From positions 1-20,911 of the forward strand of contig JAJJLU010000727.1 of assembly GCA_023807065.1 (NCBI GenBank): DNA of 20,911 bases, read 5' to 3'. Shown one piece after another: positions 1-7,484 of the stretch. Every line of letters begins with the position of its first letter. Within the stretch, counting starts at the first letter, position 1. This DNA is from Isotricha intestinalis. Taxonomy: Eukaryota > Ciliophora > Litostomatea > Vestibuliferida > Isotrichidae. Position numbers and translations under genes: made by a program. The notes under the pieces were generated by a model, which did no database searches, was not told where the DNA came from, and was given only the letters and a program-made list of their open reading frames with translations.

Positions 1-35
1 AATCCCCAATCCCCAATCCCCAATCCCCAAACCCC
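1..35. repeat. Telomeric repeat array (C-rich strand)
   Basis: Five 7-nt units stand at the extreme left end: four AATCCCC and one AAACCCC, then AATGAC where the pattern breaks. The G-rich strand reads GGGGATT/GGGGTTT toward the chromosome end. C4A2-type repeats are typical of ciliate macronuclear telomeres; the extra T making a heptamer differs from the CCCCAA of Tetrahymena. The array is short, as expected for macronuclear chromosomes, but it could also be trimmed by assembly. The position and periodicity are seen directly; the ciliate assignment is inference. Confidence 0.9.
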
Positions 36-323
36 AATGACAATTAAAATTTTTCTGATATAAATTATATTTTAAAAAAATATATTTTTTAAAATATCTA
101 AATATAAAATAATAATTTAACTTTATATTTAATGATTTCTAATTTGAAATTTGATTTTTTTTTAAAACATAAAAATAATTTTCCATTAGTATTTATTAAC
201 CTTTTTAATTTTATTAATTTATTTATTTAATTCAATTTAAATTATATTTTATATAAAATATTATAATAATAATAATTATTCAAAAAGAAAAATAATGAAT
301 TTTATAAAAAGTAAAAAAATAAA
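36..323. other. Subtelomeric non-coding spacer
   Basis: This stretch of almost pure A/T lies between the telomere and the first gene. I see no ORF, tandem repeat or RNA gene in it. Its shortness, under 300 nt, fits gene-dense ciliate macronuclear chromosomes. It must hold the promoter of the kelch gene, but no motif can be singled out from the AT background. Confidence 0.6.
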
Positions 324-2201
324 ATGCAAACAATTACTTCATCATATAGTTTTTCTCCAAAATCATTAAGATTTCAAAAATTTAGAAAACCATTATTATA
401 TCACAGGCCTCAAAGATCATTCATGGGAAGTACATCATATTCAAATAAAACTTTAGAAACAATTCAATTTTATAGAAGTGGTTTATTACATAATAAAAAA
501 TTATCATCATCGATAAAATTTTTTTCAAATTTAGAGAAGAAAAAGCAAAGTAATGATTTTTTAACAACATTATATTCTCAGAACAATTTTGAAAATGCAG
601 AAAGAGAAATTTCAACTAAATATAATATATATACTTCATTATCAGAGATACAAAAAGAAAGAATAAAATTAATTTTTAAAAAAGTTCCTCGTAATATAAG
701 TATAACAACAAGTGAAAGTAATTATGGAAGTTCATATTCAGATCCTTTTAATTCTCAGAAAGTATTAAATTTAAATAAAGAAGTTTATAATGCAGTTTCA
801 AATATAAGAATTGAAAATCAATTTGATTCTTTTAATAAGAAAATAAAAGAAATAAATAGAAAAAAACAAATAATTAAATTAATGCCAAAAATTAGAATAA
901 GTAAATTAACTTCAATTCCACTTTTAAAAAATTACAAAGAAAAAAATACAATAACAGGAACAATAACAATAGATTCTAAAACAAATAAAAAAAAAGAAAG
1001 TAAAATATCATTAAAGAAAATTCCAATAATTGAAAATATGAAAAAAATAAGAAATAATTATAGAATGATATCAAGAGATAAATTATCAAATGAATTAAAA
1101 ATAATATTTAATATAATTCACAGTCAATATCATCCTTCATCAAGAGGATTATTTTCTTTATCAACGACAGAAAATGGAACAATATATATTTATGGAGGAT
1201 ATCAAAGTAAATCTTTTTCAGATTTATGGAAATGTAATATAAAAAAAACAGAAGATGAAAATGAAATAATATTATCATGGGAAAAAATAAATGAAAAAGA
1301 AGAAAATTCTTTTTCAAGATATGGTCATTCAATGACATATTATCAAGATAATTTATATATATTTGGAGGTAATATAATTAAAAATGGGAATTTTTATTCA
1401 AATAAAAAAATCAGTTTATGTATATTTGATTTAAAGAAAGGAACTTTTTTTTATCCCGAAAACAATAATTATATACCATGGAGAAAAAATCATATTGGAA
1501 TAGGAATAGGAAATACAATATTAATTCATGGAGGAATAAATGAAGAAGGAGAATTTTTAAATGAAATTTGGATTTATGAAATATTAAGAAAAAAATGGTC
1601 TATTTTAAATTATAAAAATATAATAAAAATACCAAAAATAAGTAATCATTCATGTGCTTTAGTATTAAAAAATCCTTCATTGAAATTTCATAAAGATTTA
1701 AATGTTTATAAATTTCCAGAAGGAAATTTAAATAAATTTAAAGGGAATAAACCTAAAATTGAAGGAATTTATATTTTCGGTGGAATTGAAGAAAATGGAA
1801 ATTTTTATAAAGATTTATGGTTAATTAGAATTGGAAATAAACCTTGTGAAATTGGAAAAATTCCTTTTAAAGGTATTGGACCTTGTGAAAGAATAAATTG
1901 TGGAATTAGTTTTTTTAATCCTTTAAATTTTTTAGTAATTTATGGAGGAAGAAATTCTAATTTTATTTTAAATGATATTTGGATTTTTGATTTAGAATAT
2001 TTTAATTGGATCAAACCCAAATATGATCAATGTAATTCTAGATTTGTTTGTGAACATTCTATTTTTGAATATGATGATAAAATTTTTGTTCTTGGAGGTT
2101 CTGGAAATTTTGGCTTTGAAAAATTCGATTTTTATACTATTGAATTTGATGTTTTTGAAAATAATAATAATTCTGATTTTTTATCTAATTTTTTACAATA
2201 A
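324..2201 (+). CDS. Kelch-repeat (six-bladed propeller) protein
   Basis: This 625-residue protein has a basic, Ser/Lys/Asn-rich N-terminal half (about 1-265) without a recognisable domain, followed by a kelch beta-propeller. Six glycine doublets closing beta-strands are visible near residues 291, 348, 403, 486, 541 and 591. Each sits in a context such as YIYGGY, YIFGGN, LIHGGI, YIFGGI, VIYGGR or VLGGSG, and most are followed by a D/E-[IL]-W strand (SDLWKC, NEIWIY, KDLWLI, NDIWIF). Kelch propellers are protein-interaction scaffolds. No BTB, F-box or phosphatase domain is present, so the partner and pathway cannot be named. The start is the first in-frame ATG in an A-rich context; the stop is TAA. 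No intron is needed. It is the most telomere-proximal gene. Confidence 0.85.
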   Translation: MQTITSSYSFSPKSLRFQKFRKPLLYHRPQRSFMGSTSYSNKTLETIQFYRSGLLHNKKLSSSIKFFSNLEKKKQSNDFLTTLYSQNNFENAEREISTKYNIYTSLSEIQKERIKLIFKKVPRNISITTSESNYGSSYSDPFNSQKVLNLNKEVYNAVSNIRIENQFDSFNKKIKEINRKKQIIKLMPKIRISKLTSIPLLKNYKEKNTITGTITIDSKTNKKKESKISLKKIPIIENMKKIRNNYRMISRDKLSNELKIIFNIIHSQYHPSSRGLFSLSTTENGTIYIYGGYQSKSFSDLWKCNIKKTEDENEIILSWEKINEKEENSFSRYGHSMTYYQDNLYIFGGNIIKNGNFYSNKKISLCIFDLKKGTFFYPENNNYIPWRKNHIGIGIGNTILIHGGINEEGEFLNEIWIYEILRKKWSILNYKNIIKIPKISNHSCALVLKNPSLKFHKDLNVYKFPEGNLNKFKGNKPKIEGIYIFGGIEENGNFYKDLWLIRIGNKPCEIGKIPFKGIGPCERINCGISFFNPLNFLVIYGGRNSNFILNDIWIFDLEYFNWIKPKYDQCNSRFVCEHSIFEYDDKIFVLGGSGNFGFEKFDFYTIEFDVFENNNNSDFLSNFLQ

Positions 2202-2432
2202 AGTATATTTTTTTTAAATTTATTTTCTTGTTTATTATATTTGTATTTTTATATTAAATTATAACAGTTTATTATATATGATTATTTTTAATTATTTAAT
2301 TATTTCTTTCTTTTTTTTTGTTTTTTTATTTAATTTATTGTTTTTATGAAAAATATAAATTTTTAAAAAAAATGATTTAAAAGATAAATATGTCACAATA
2401 TCAAATATAAATATAAAAATGCTATATAAAAA
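2202..2432. other. Tail-to-tail intergenic spacer
   Basis: This 231-nt T-rich spacer separates the convergent ends of the kelch and NEK-like kinase genes. It presumably contains the 3' ends of both transcripts. I see no further gene or repeat in it. Confidence 0.5.
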
Positions 2433-4034
2433 CTAAATTTTAATTCCAATTATATTTCTATTATTTGCTCTATTAATTGGATTCAATCTTCTATTAGGAA
2501 TAATTTTAGGAGAAACATATTCATTGCTATTATTAGTATTATAATTATAATTATAATTGTAATTATAATTATATGAAGGTTTCTTATTTTTATGATAAAT
2601 ATATTCATAAGATCTTTTATTATTAATTTTACTTCCATAATTATTTATTTCAAGACTAGGAGCGTATATTTTATATAATTCACTTAATCCTAATCCTTCA
2701 ATCATTTTTTGTTGTTTTATTTTTCTTTGTTGTTGATATTTTCTCTGAGAAATTATTTTATTTTCTTTATCAATCGGTAAAACAATATTATGATTATTTA
2801 CATTTCTTTCTTTGTTTTCACTGTTCTCAATATTATTTTTAATATTATGATTATTACTAATAATTCTCCTTTCTTCACTATGACTATTATTATTTATAAT
2901 ATTACTATTATTAATATTAATGCTATTATTATTATTATTGTTATTTATCTTACTTTGTGATTCATTATTTATTAATTTAATATTATTACTTTTATTATTA
3001 ATATTTTCATCTCTGTTACTAATTTTCCTTTTAATAGTAGGTAAATTATTATTAGGAAATGTATTTTTTTTACTAGTATTCATCTCTTTTTTATTCTTCT
3101 TCCCATCATTAATGTAATTTGCCCCAGGTAATTTATCAGTTAAAAACAAAATATTTTTAGGAATTCTAATAGTTTTAAGTAATTCATTTTCATCCATATT
3201 ATCATCATAATCAGCAATTCCATTTTGTGCTTGAAAATAATCTAATCTTTTCTTAACAATAGGATGTTTTAGAATTTGAGCACAACTAGGTCTTTCTTCA
3301 GCATTAACTTTAAGTAGGATTTTAATTAACTCACTTAAATCACTTGAATAATTGTCACTAATTTTAGGATAATTTCCTTTAATAACCTTCTTATATAAAC
3401 CTTCCATACTTTGTGCTCTAAAAGGAGGATGTAAAGTGACCATTTCATAAGTAACACACCCAAGACTCCAAATATCACTTTTACTATCATAAGGATTATC
3501 TTTCCAAACTTCAGGACTTGCATAATAAGGAGTTCCAGTTTGAGTATATCCTAAACCTTTCTTTGCTACTTTTGATACATTTAAATCTCCTATTTTTGCA
3601 GAACCATCACTTTCTAAAAATATATTTGCACTTTTTAAATCTCTGTGAAGTATCTTCATATCATGAAGAGATTTTAATCCACGAACCATTTGAAGGAATA
3701 TTCTCCATATATCTACTTCTTCGAACAGACATCCTATTTTTTTAAATTCTGTTATTTTTTGATATAAATCTCCCTTATCTGCAAATTCCATTACTAAACA
3801 TAATGAAGAATCTGAATCTTCAATAAATGCTTCTTTATATGATATTACAAAAGGACTTTTTACACTTGCTAATATACGAACTTCGTTTAAAGCGTTTTCT
3901 TTCTCTTTATCTGAAAGATTTTGAAGTTTTACTTTCTTTAATGCATATATTTTATTGTCTTCTTTTCTACGAACTTTGTATACTATACTGTATGCACCGT
4001 CTCCTAGTTTTTTTAATATTTCGAAACCTTCCAT
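2433..4034 (-). CDS. NEK-family serine/threonine protein kinase
   Basis: A 533-residue protein with an N-terminal kinase domain (about 4-265) and a long Asn-rich tail. Visible motifs are the glycine loop GDGAYSIV (11-18), the ATP-binding Lys in ALKK (33), the alpha-C Glu at 51, HRDLKSAN (130-137), GTPYYASPE (167-175) and DIWSLGC (187-193). The magnesium-binding motif reads DLN (150-152) instead of DFG, inside GDLNVSKVAKKG, with YTQTGTPYYASPE after it. This variant is characteristic of a NEK subgroup common in ciliates and algae, so the kinase is probably active. NEKs act on cilia, basal bodies and the cell cycle. The tail holds Asn runs and a Tyr-Asn dipeptide repeat near residues 480-500. 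The start sits ten residues before the glycine loop, as usual for NEKs. The stop is TAG, the only one among the intact genes here. Confidence 0.93.
   Translation of the reverse strand: MEGFEILKKLGDGAYSIVYKVRRKEDNKIYALKKVKLQNLSDKEKENALNEVRILASVKSPFVISYKEAFIEDSDSSLCLVMEFADKGDLYQKITEFKKIGCLFEEVDIWRIFLQMVRGLKSLHDMKILHRDLKSANIFLESDGSAKIGDLNVSKVAKKGLGYTQTGTPYYASPEVWKDNPYDSKSDIWSLGCVTYEMVTLHPPFRAQSMEGLYKKVIKGNYPKISDNYSSDLSELIKILLKVNAEERPSCAQILKHPIVKKRLDYFQAQNGIADYDDNMDENELLKTIRIPKNILFLTDKLPGANYINDGKKNKKEMNTSKKNTFPNNNLPTIKRKISNRDENINNKSNNIKLINNESQSKINNNNNNNSININNSNIINNNSHSEERRIISNNHNIKNNIENSENKERNVNNHNIVLPIDKENKIISQRKYQQQRKIKQQKMIEGLGLSELYKIYAPSLEINNYGSKINNKRSYEYIYHKNKKPSYNYNYNYNYNYNTNNSNEYVSPKIIPNRRLNPINRANNRNIIGIKI
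2537..2574. repeat. AT-only hexanucleotide tandem repeat coding for (YN)n
   Basis: About six slightly imperfect copies of a 6-nt unit (ATAATT on the plus strand) lie inside the kinase tail and encode alternating Tyr-Asn residues. Such microsatellites can change length by slippage without a frameshift, because the unit is two codons long. Confidence 0.7.
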
Positions 4035-4229
4035 TTTTTTTTGAAAAGAGGTTTTTAATTTTTTTTTATTATGCTTTTTTTATTTAGATTTTTGAAAAAT
4101 TATTATTTATTTATCAATTCATAAAATATATGTTTTTATATATATAATATCATATTTTTTAATCATATAAATATATTTTATTTGAATTTTATATTAAGTT
4201 TTATTTATGCTTTTATTTTTTTTTATGAT

Positions 4230-5039
4230 ATGAAAAAAGTATTTGATGATTTTAATGATGAGAATTTTAAACCTTATAATCGATTGAAGAATAAAAGTGA
4301 TTTGAATATTAAATTGATTTATGATGAAATTGATAGATTATACCCTAATATAAAAGAATTAAGAAAATTAATACCTAAAAAGAAAGTTAACAAGAATTTA
4401 AATTTAATTAGATTAAGACAATTAGTTGAAAAACAAAATAAAACAAGATTAATTAAAAGTTCAAGTGATAAAATGATATTAAATTATGTTACAAAAAAAA
4501 AAGAAGAATTTAATGATTTTTGTAAAAAAAATAAAAGTGATTCTATTATAAATTTTTCTTCAATTCAAGGAAATAGAAATTTAAAACTGAAAAAAAATTC
4601 TGATAATTTTTGTTTGACAAAATCTATTAAAACATCTTTAAAAAAAAGTTTAAGTATAAAAACAGAAAAAATAAATAATAGTAAATCTAAAAAAAAAAAA
4701 TTTCCAAAATTTTTAAAATATGATGATTTTTTGTATAAATTTAAAAGAAAAAATAATGAACAAAAAAAGAATTCTTATGTAAAAAGTCATCTTTATAATT
4801 CAAATTCAATTATGAATATCAGAACAAAAAAATTTTCATCAAAAATTTATGAGAAAGTACAAAATATGTCTTATACTTCTAAAATAGTTTATAAACGAAT
4901 AAAAGAAAAATTAATTGATTTAAAAATTGAAAATAAAGATAAAATTATTTTCAAAGATTTTCAAAAATTAAAATTATTAAATGAAATGAAAGAAGTTGAA
5001 AAATCTATTGATTATAAAAAAAATGGTAATATTATTTAA
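4230..5039 (+). CDS. Lys-rich protein of unknown function
   Basis: A 269-residue, strongly basic protein (start MKKVFDDFND) that I do not recognise. The open frame extends upstream to a TTG at 4182, but the first ATG is at 4230, so I place the start there; the extra upstream residues would be hydrophobic and are translated intergenic DNA. The N-terminal 70 residues look more ordered (YDEIDRLYPNIKELRKLIP), the middle is Lys/Ser/Asn-rich low complexity, and the C-terminus is a probable charged helix (about 215-262). There is no signal peptide or membrane segment. The gene is divergent from the NEK kinase (195-nt shared upstream region) and convergent with the START gene. Confidence 0.7.
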   Translation: MKKVFDDFNDENFKPYNRLKNKSDLNIKLIYDEIDRLYPNIKELRKLIPKKKVNKNLNLIRLRQLVEKQNKTRLIKSSSDKMILNYVTKKKEEFNDFCKKNKSDSIINFSSIQGNRNLKLKKNSDNFCLTKSIKTSLKKSLSIKTEKINNSKSKKKKFPKFLKYDDFLYKFKRKNNEQKKNSYVKSHLYNSNSIMNIRTKKFSSKIYEKVQNMSYTSKIVYKRIKEKLIDLKIENKDKIIFKDFQKLKLLNEMKEVEKSIDYKKNGNII

Positions 5040-5153
5040 AAAAAATAATTATATTTACCCCAAAAAAAATTTAATTTTCCATGAAAAAAAATAAATAATA
5101 TTTTAAATAAAAAAAAACAAATGAAAAAAGAAAAAAATACATTTATTTAATAT

Positions 5154-6440
5154 TTAATTTAACATTTTAATTTCCTCTTCACTTAACTTCACAACTTCAT
5201 TTCCAACAATTTTATAATTAAAAGAAAACTTTTGTAAATTGTTATACCAATTTTGAGTACTTAAAGGTAGAGTAAAATTAATAAGAAATTGTGGAATAAT
5301 CATTTTATAATCATTTTGATTCAAAGAAGTATAATAAAAAAAATGTTCATCTTGAGTAATTTTAACTAAATTACAATAACTAATAATTCTAATAGCATCA
5401 ACATTTAAAATATGAAAATCATTAGGAACTGAAGTAGAAAAAATTAAAGTTTTATTATTATTCATTTTAATAACAAATCTTTTTTCAATTGCATATCTTT
5501 CACTCATTAAAAAACTAGGAGATTTAGCATGACTTAAAACAATAAAATTAATTTTATTTCCTTCATAAATTTCCATATTTTTAAACATTTCATCCCATTC
5601 TTTTCTATAATTTGGATTATATAAAAATTCAATTTGATTTTCTATTAATGCATTTAATCCTAATTCTTTTTTCTTTTGCTTATATGTTATTTTTACTAAT
5701 AAAAAATCTTTTGTTAATATTGTTCCTTCGTCATTTAATTCTATTTTTAAATTTTCTTTTTCCCATATTATTTTATAATTCTCTTTTTTTTCTAAAGAAT
5801 TAAAAAAATCACATAAACCATTTCTTGTAAATTTTATTTTCCCTTTTTCATAATCACATATTAATTCAGAATCTTCTGTTAAAAGTAATTCATCATCTTT
5901 TATATTTTTATTTAAATTTAATCCTGATTTACTTTTTTTTTCTTCTGTTTTTTCTTCTATAAAATTTGTTTTTTCTTCTTTTATCTTTTTTTCTATTAAA
6001 TTTTCTTCTTTTTTTTCAAAAGTATTATTATTATTTTTCTCTTTTATTTCTTCTATTTTATCTTCTTTTATTATGTTTTTTTTATTTAGTAAATTATTTT
6101 TTAATTCATTTTCTTTTAATGGCAAAGTCCTTGAAATAATATTTTTTTCTGTTTTTATATTATTTTTTATTTCTGGAGAATGTAATTTTATTTTTTGCTT
6201 TTTTCTAAAAGAAATCTTAGGAGAAGTAATTAAAGTATTAAAAGTTTTTAAAGAATTTTTTCTTAAATGTTTAATAACATTAACTTTAGGATTAATTAAA
6301 CTTATTTTTTGATTTTCTTTCTTTTTAGGACAAATTAAAGCAACTTTTTTTTTCTCATTATTTTCAAATAATTTGACAAAAGAATCTTTAACAGAGTCAA
6401 TTTTATCAATAATTTTATTGAAAAACGATTCTTCCTGCAT
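5154..6440 (-). CDS. START-domain (lipid-transfer type) protein
   Basis: A 428-residue protein. Residues 1-190 are Lys/Glu/Asn-rich and probably disordered or coiled. Residues about 205-410 match the START fold: an IWEKENLKIEL start, NPNYRKEWDEMF (275-286), SHAKSPSFLMSERYAIEKRF (303-322), STSVPND (335-341), RIISYCNLVKI (351-361) and a C-terminal amphipathic helix ending NWYNNLQKF (397-405). The R..WD and K.P..MS.R positions are hallmarks of the family. START domains bind a single lipid or sterol in a hydrophobic pocket; the ligand cannot be told from sequence. There is no transmembrane segment or signal peptide, so it is probably cytosolic. The start is the first ATG of the frame; the stop is TAA. 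It is convergent with the preceding gene and 127 nt downstream of its minus-strand neighbour. Confidence 0.85.
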   Translation of the reverse strand: MQEESFFNKIIDKIDSVKDSFVKLFENNEKKKVALICPKKKENQKISLINPKVNVIKHLRKNSLKTFNTLITSPKISFRKKQKIKLHSPEIKNNIKTEKNIISRTLPLKENELKNNLLNKKNIIKEDKIEEIKEKNNNNTFEKKEENLIEKKIKEEKTNFIEEKTEEKKSKSGLNLNKNIKDDELLLTEDSELICDYEKGKIKFTRNGLCDFFNSLEKKENYKIIWEKENLKIELNDEGTILTKDFLLVKITYKQKKKELGLNALIENQIEFLYNPNYRKEWDEMFKNMEIYEGNKINFIVLSHAKSPSFLMSERYAIEKRFVIKMNNNKTLIFSTSVPNDFHILNVDAIRIISYCNLVKITQDEHFFYYTSLNQNDYKMIIPQFLINFTLPLSTQNWYNNLQKFSFNYKIVGNEVVKLSEEEIKMLN

Positions 6441-6567
6441 TAATAGAAAAATTATTATAAATATTTATTCAAATAAAAATAAATTCAATCAATGTAAATA
6501 AAAAATTATATTTTTTTTACCTTATAATTATTTTTTAAATAAATAAATAAATTGAATAAAAAAATAT

Positions 6568-7395
6568 TTATTTTTGATTATTTTGATTATTTGAAGGAGC
6601 ATTATATTTATCATAAAAATAAACAATAATTATTATTATAATAATAATTAATCCTCCTGAAATCCAATAATTTTTTTTATTTCTTAAAATTTTTTGAGTT
6701 TCTAATTTTTTTATTTCATCGTTTATTAAAAAATTATCAGAATCAATATTTGTACTTGAATGACTTAATAAATTAGAATGTCCATCAGTTATTTTTTTTA
6801 TATCATTACTAATTGATAATATATTTTTATTTTTTTCTAATAATTGATTAAATTCTCTTTTTTCCATTCTTATTTTTTCTCTTGTACTTGATCTTGGTAA
6901 ATCTTTTGAAAATTGTGAATTATAAAATTGACTTTTTCTAACATCATAACTTTGAGAAAGATTTTTTGATTCATTTTGATTTTCTAAATTTTTTATTTTC
7001 AATTCAAATTTTTTATTTAATTGTTGATATTTATTCAATATCATAGAAGAATATTGTGATAATGATATTAATAAATTTTCTCCATTATCAAAATCTATTT
7101 TTTCTTCTTCTTCTTTATAAATTTTATTTTTTTCATTTTTATTATTATCATAATATGAATTTATATAATTTAAACCTTGAGAATATTTTTTCATATTTTT
7201 TTCTAAATCTTCAAATTTTTCTTTTATTATTGAAATTGATTCTTTCTTCTTTTTTTTAAAATCTAATGTTTCAATATCTTTATTGATTATATCTATTAAA
7301 TTTAATACTTTATCTTTGTTTTTAATTAAATCTTGATAATCTCCCTCAATTTCTCCTTTTAATAATGGAGTTAAATTTGAATCTTTGTTGTCCAT
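6568..7395 (-). CDS. Tail-anchored coiled-coil protein, possible Q-SNARE
   Basis: A 275-residue protein with one C-terminal membrane helix (about 244-261), a 14-residue Asn-rich tail after it, and no signal peptide, as in tail-anchored proteins. Two helical regions precede it: residues 20-80 and a stretch of about 55-60 residues ending just before the membrane (REFNQLLEKNKNILSISNDI and onward). This spacing is what a SNARE motif plus anchor would give. No clear zero-layer Gln or Arg can be assigned, so SNARE identity (Sec20-, Vti1- or syntaxin-like) is a suggestion only. The membrane segment contains eight consecutive isoleucines. The likely site is an internal membrane of the secretory pathway. 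Start and stop are clear. Confidence 0.6.
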   Translation of the reverse strand: MDNKDSNLTPLLKGEIEGDYQDLIKNKDKVLNLIDIINKDIETLDFKKKKKESISIIKEKFEDLEKNMKKYSQGLNYINSYYDNNKNEKNKIYKEEEEKIDFDNGENLLISLSQYSSMILNKYQQLNKKFELKIKNLENQNESKNLSQSYDVRKSQFYNSQFSKDLPRSSTREKIRMEKREFNQLLEKNKNILSISNDIKKITDGHSNLLSHSSTNIDSDNFLINDEIKKLETQKILRNKKNYWISGGLIIIIIIIIVYFYDKYNAPSNNQNNQK

Positions 7396-7484
7396 TTTTA
7401 TAGATTTTTTTTAATATAAATTTACTTATATTTTTATCATTTTATTTTATAACAATAAAAAAAGAATTAAAACATAAAAAAAAT

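Noticed and set aside
4182..4229. TTG-initiated N-terminal hydrophobic extension of the Lys-rich protein
   Set aside because: Eukaryotic initiation at TTG is unlikely and the first ATG at 4230 is in frame, so the apparent signal-like segment is intergenic DNA.
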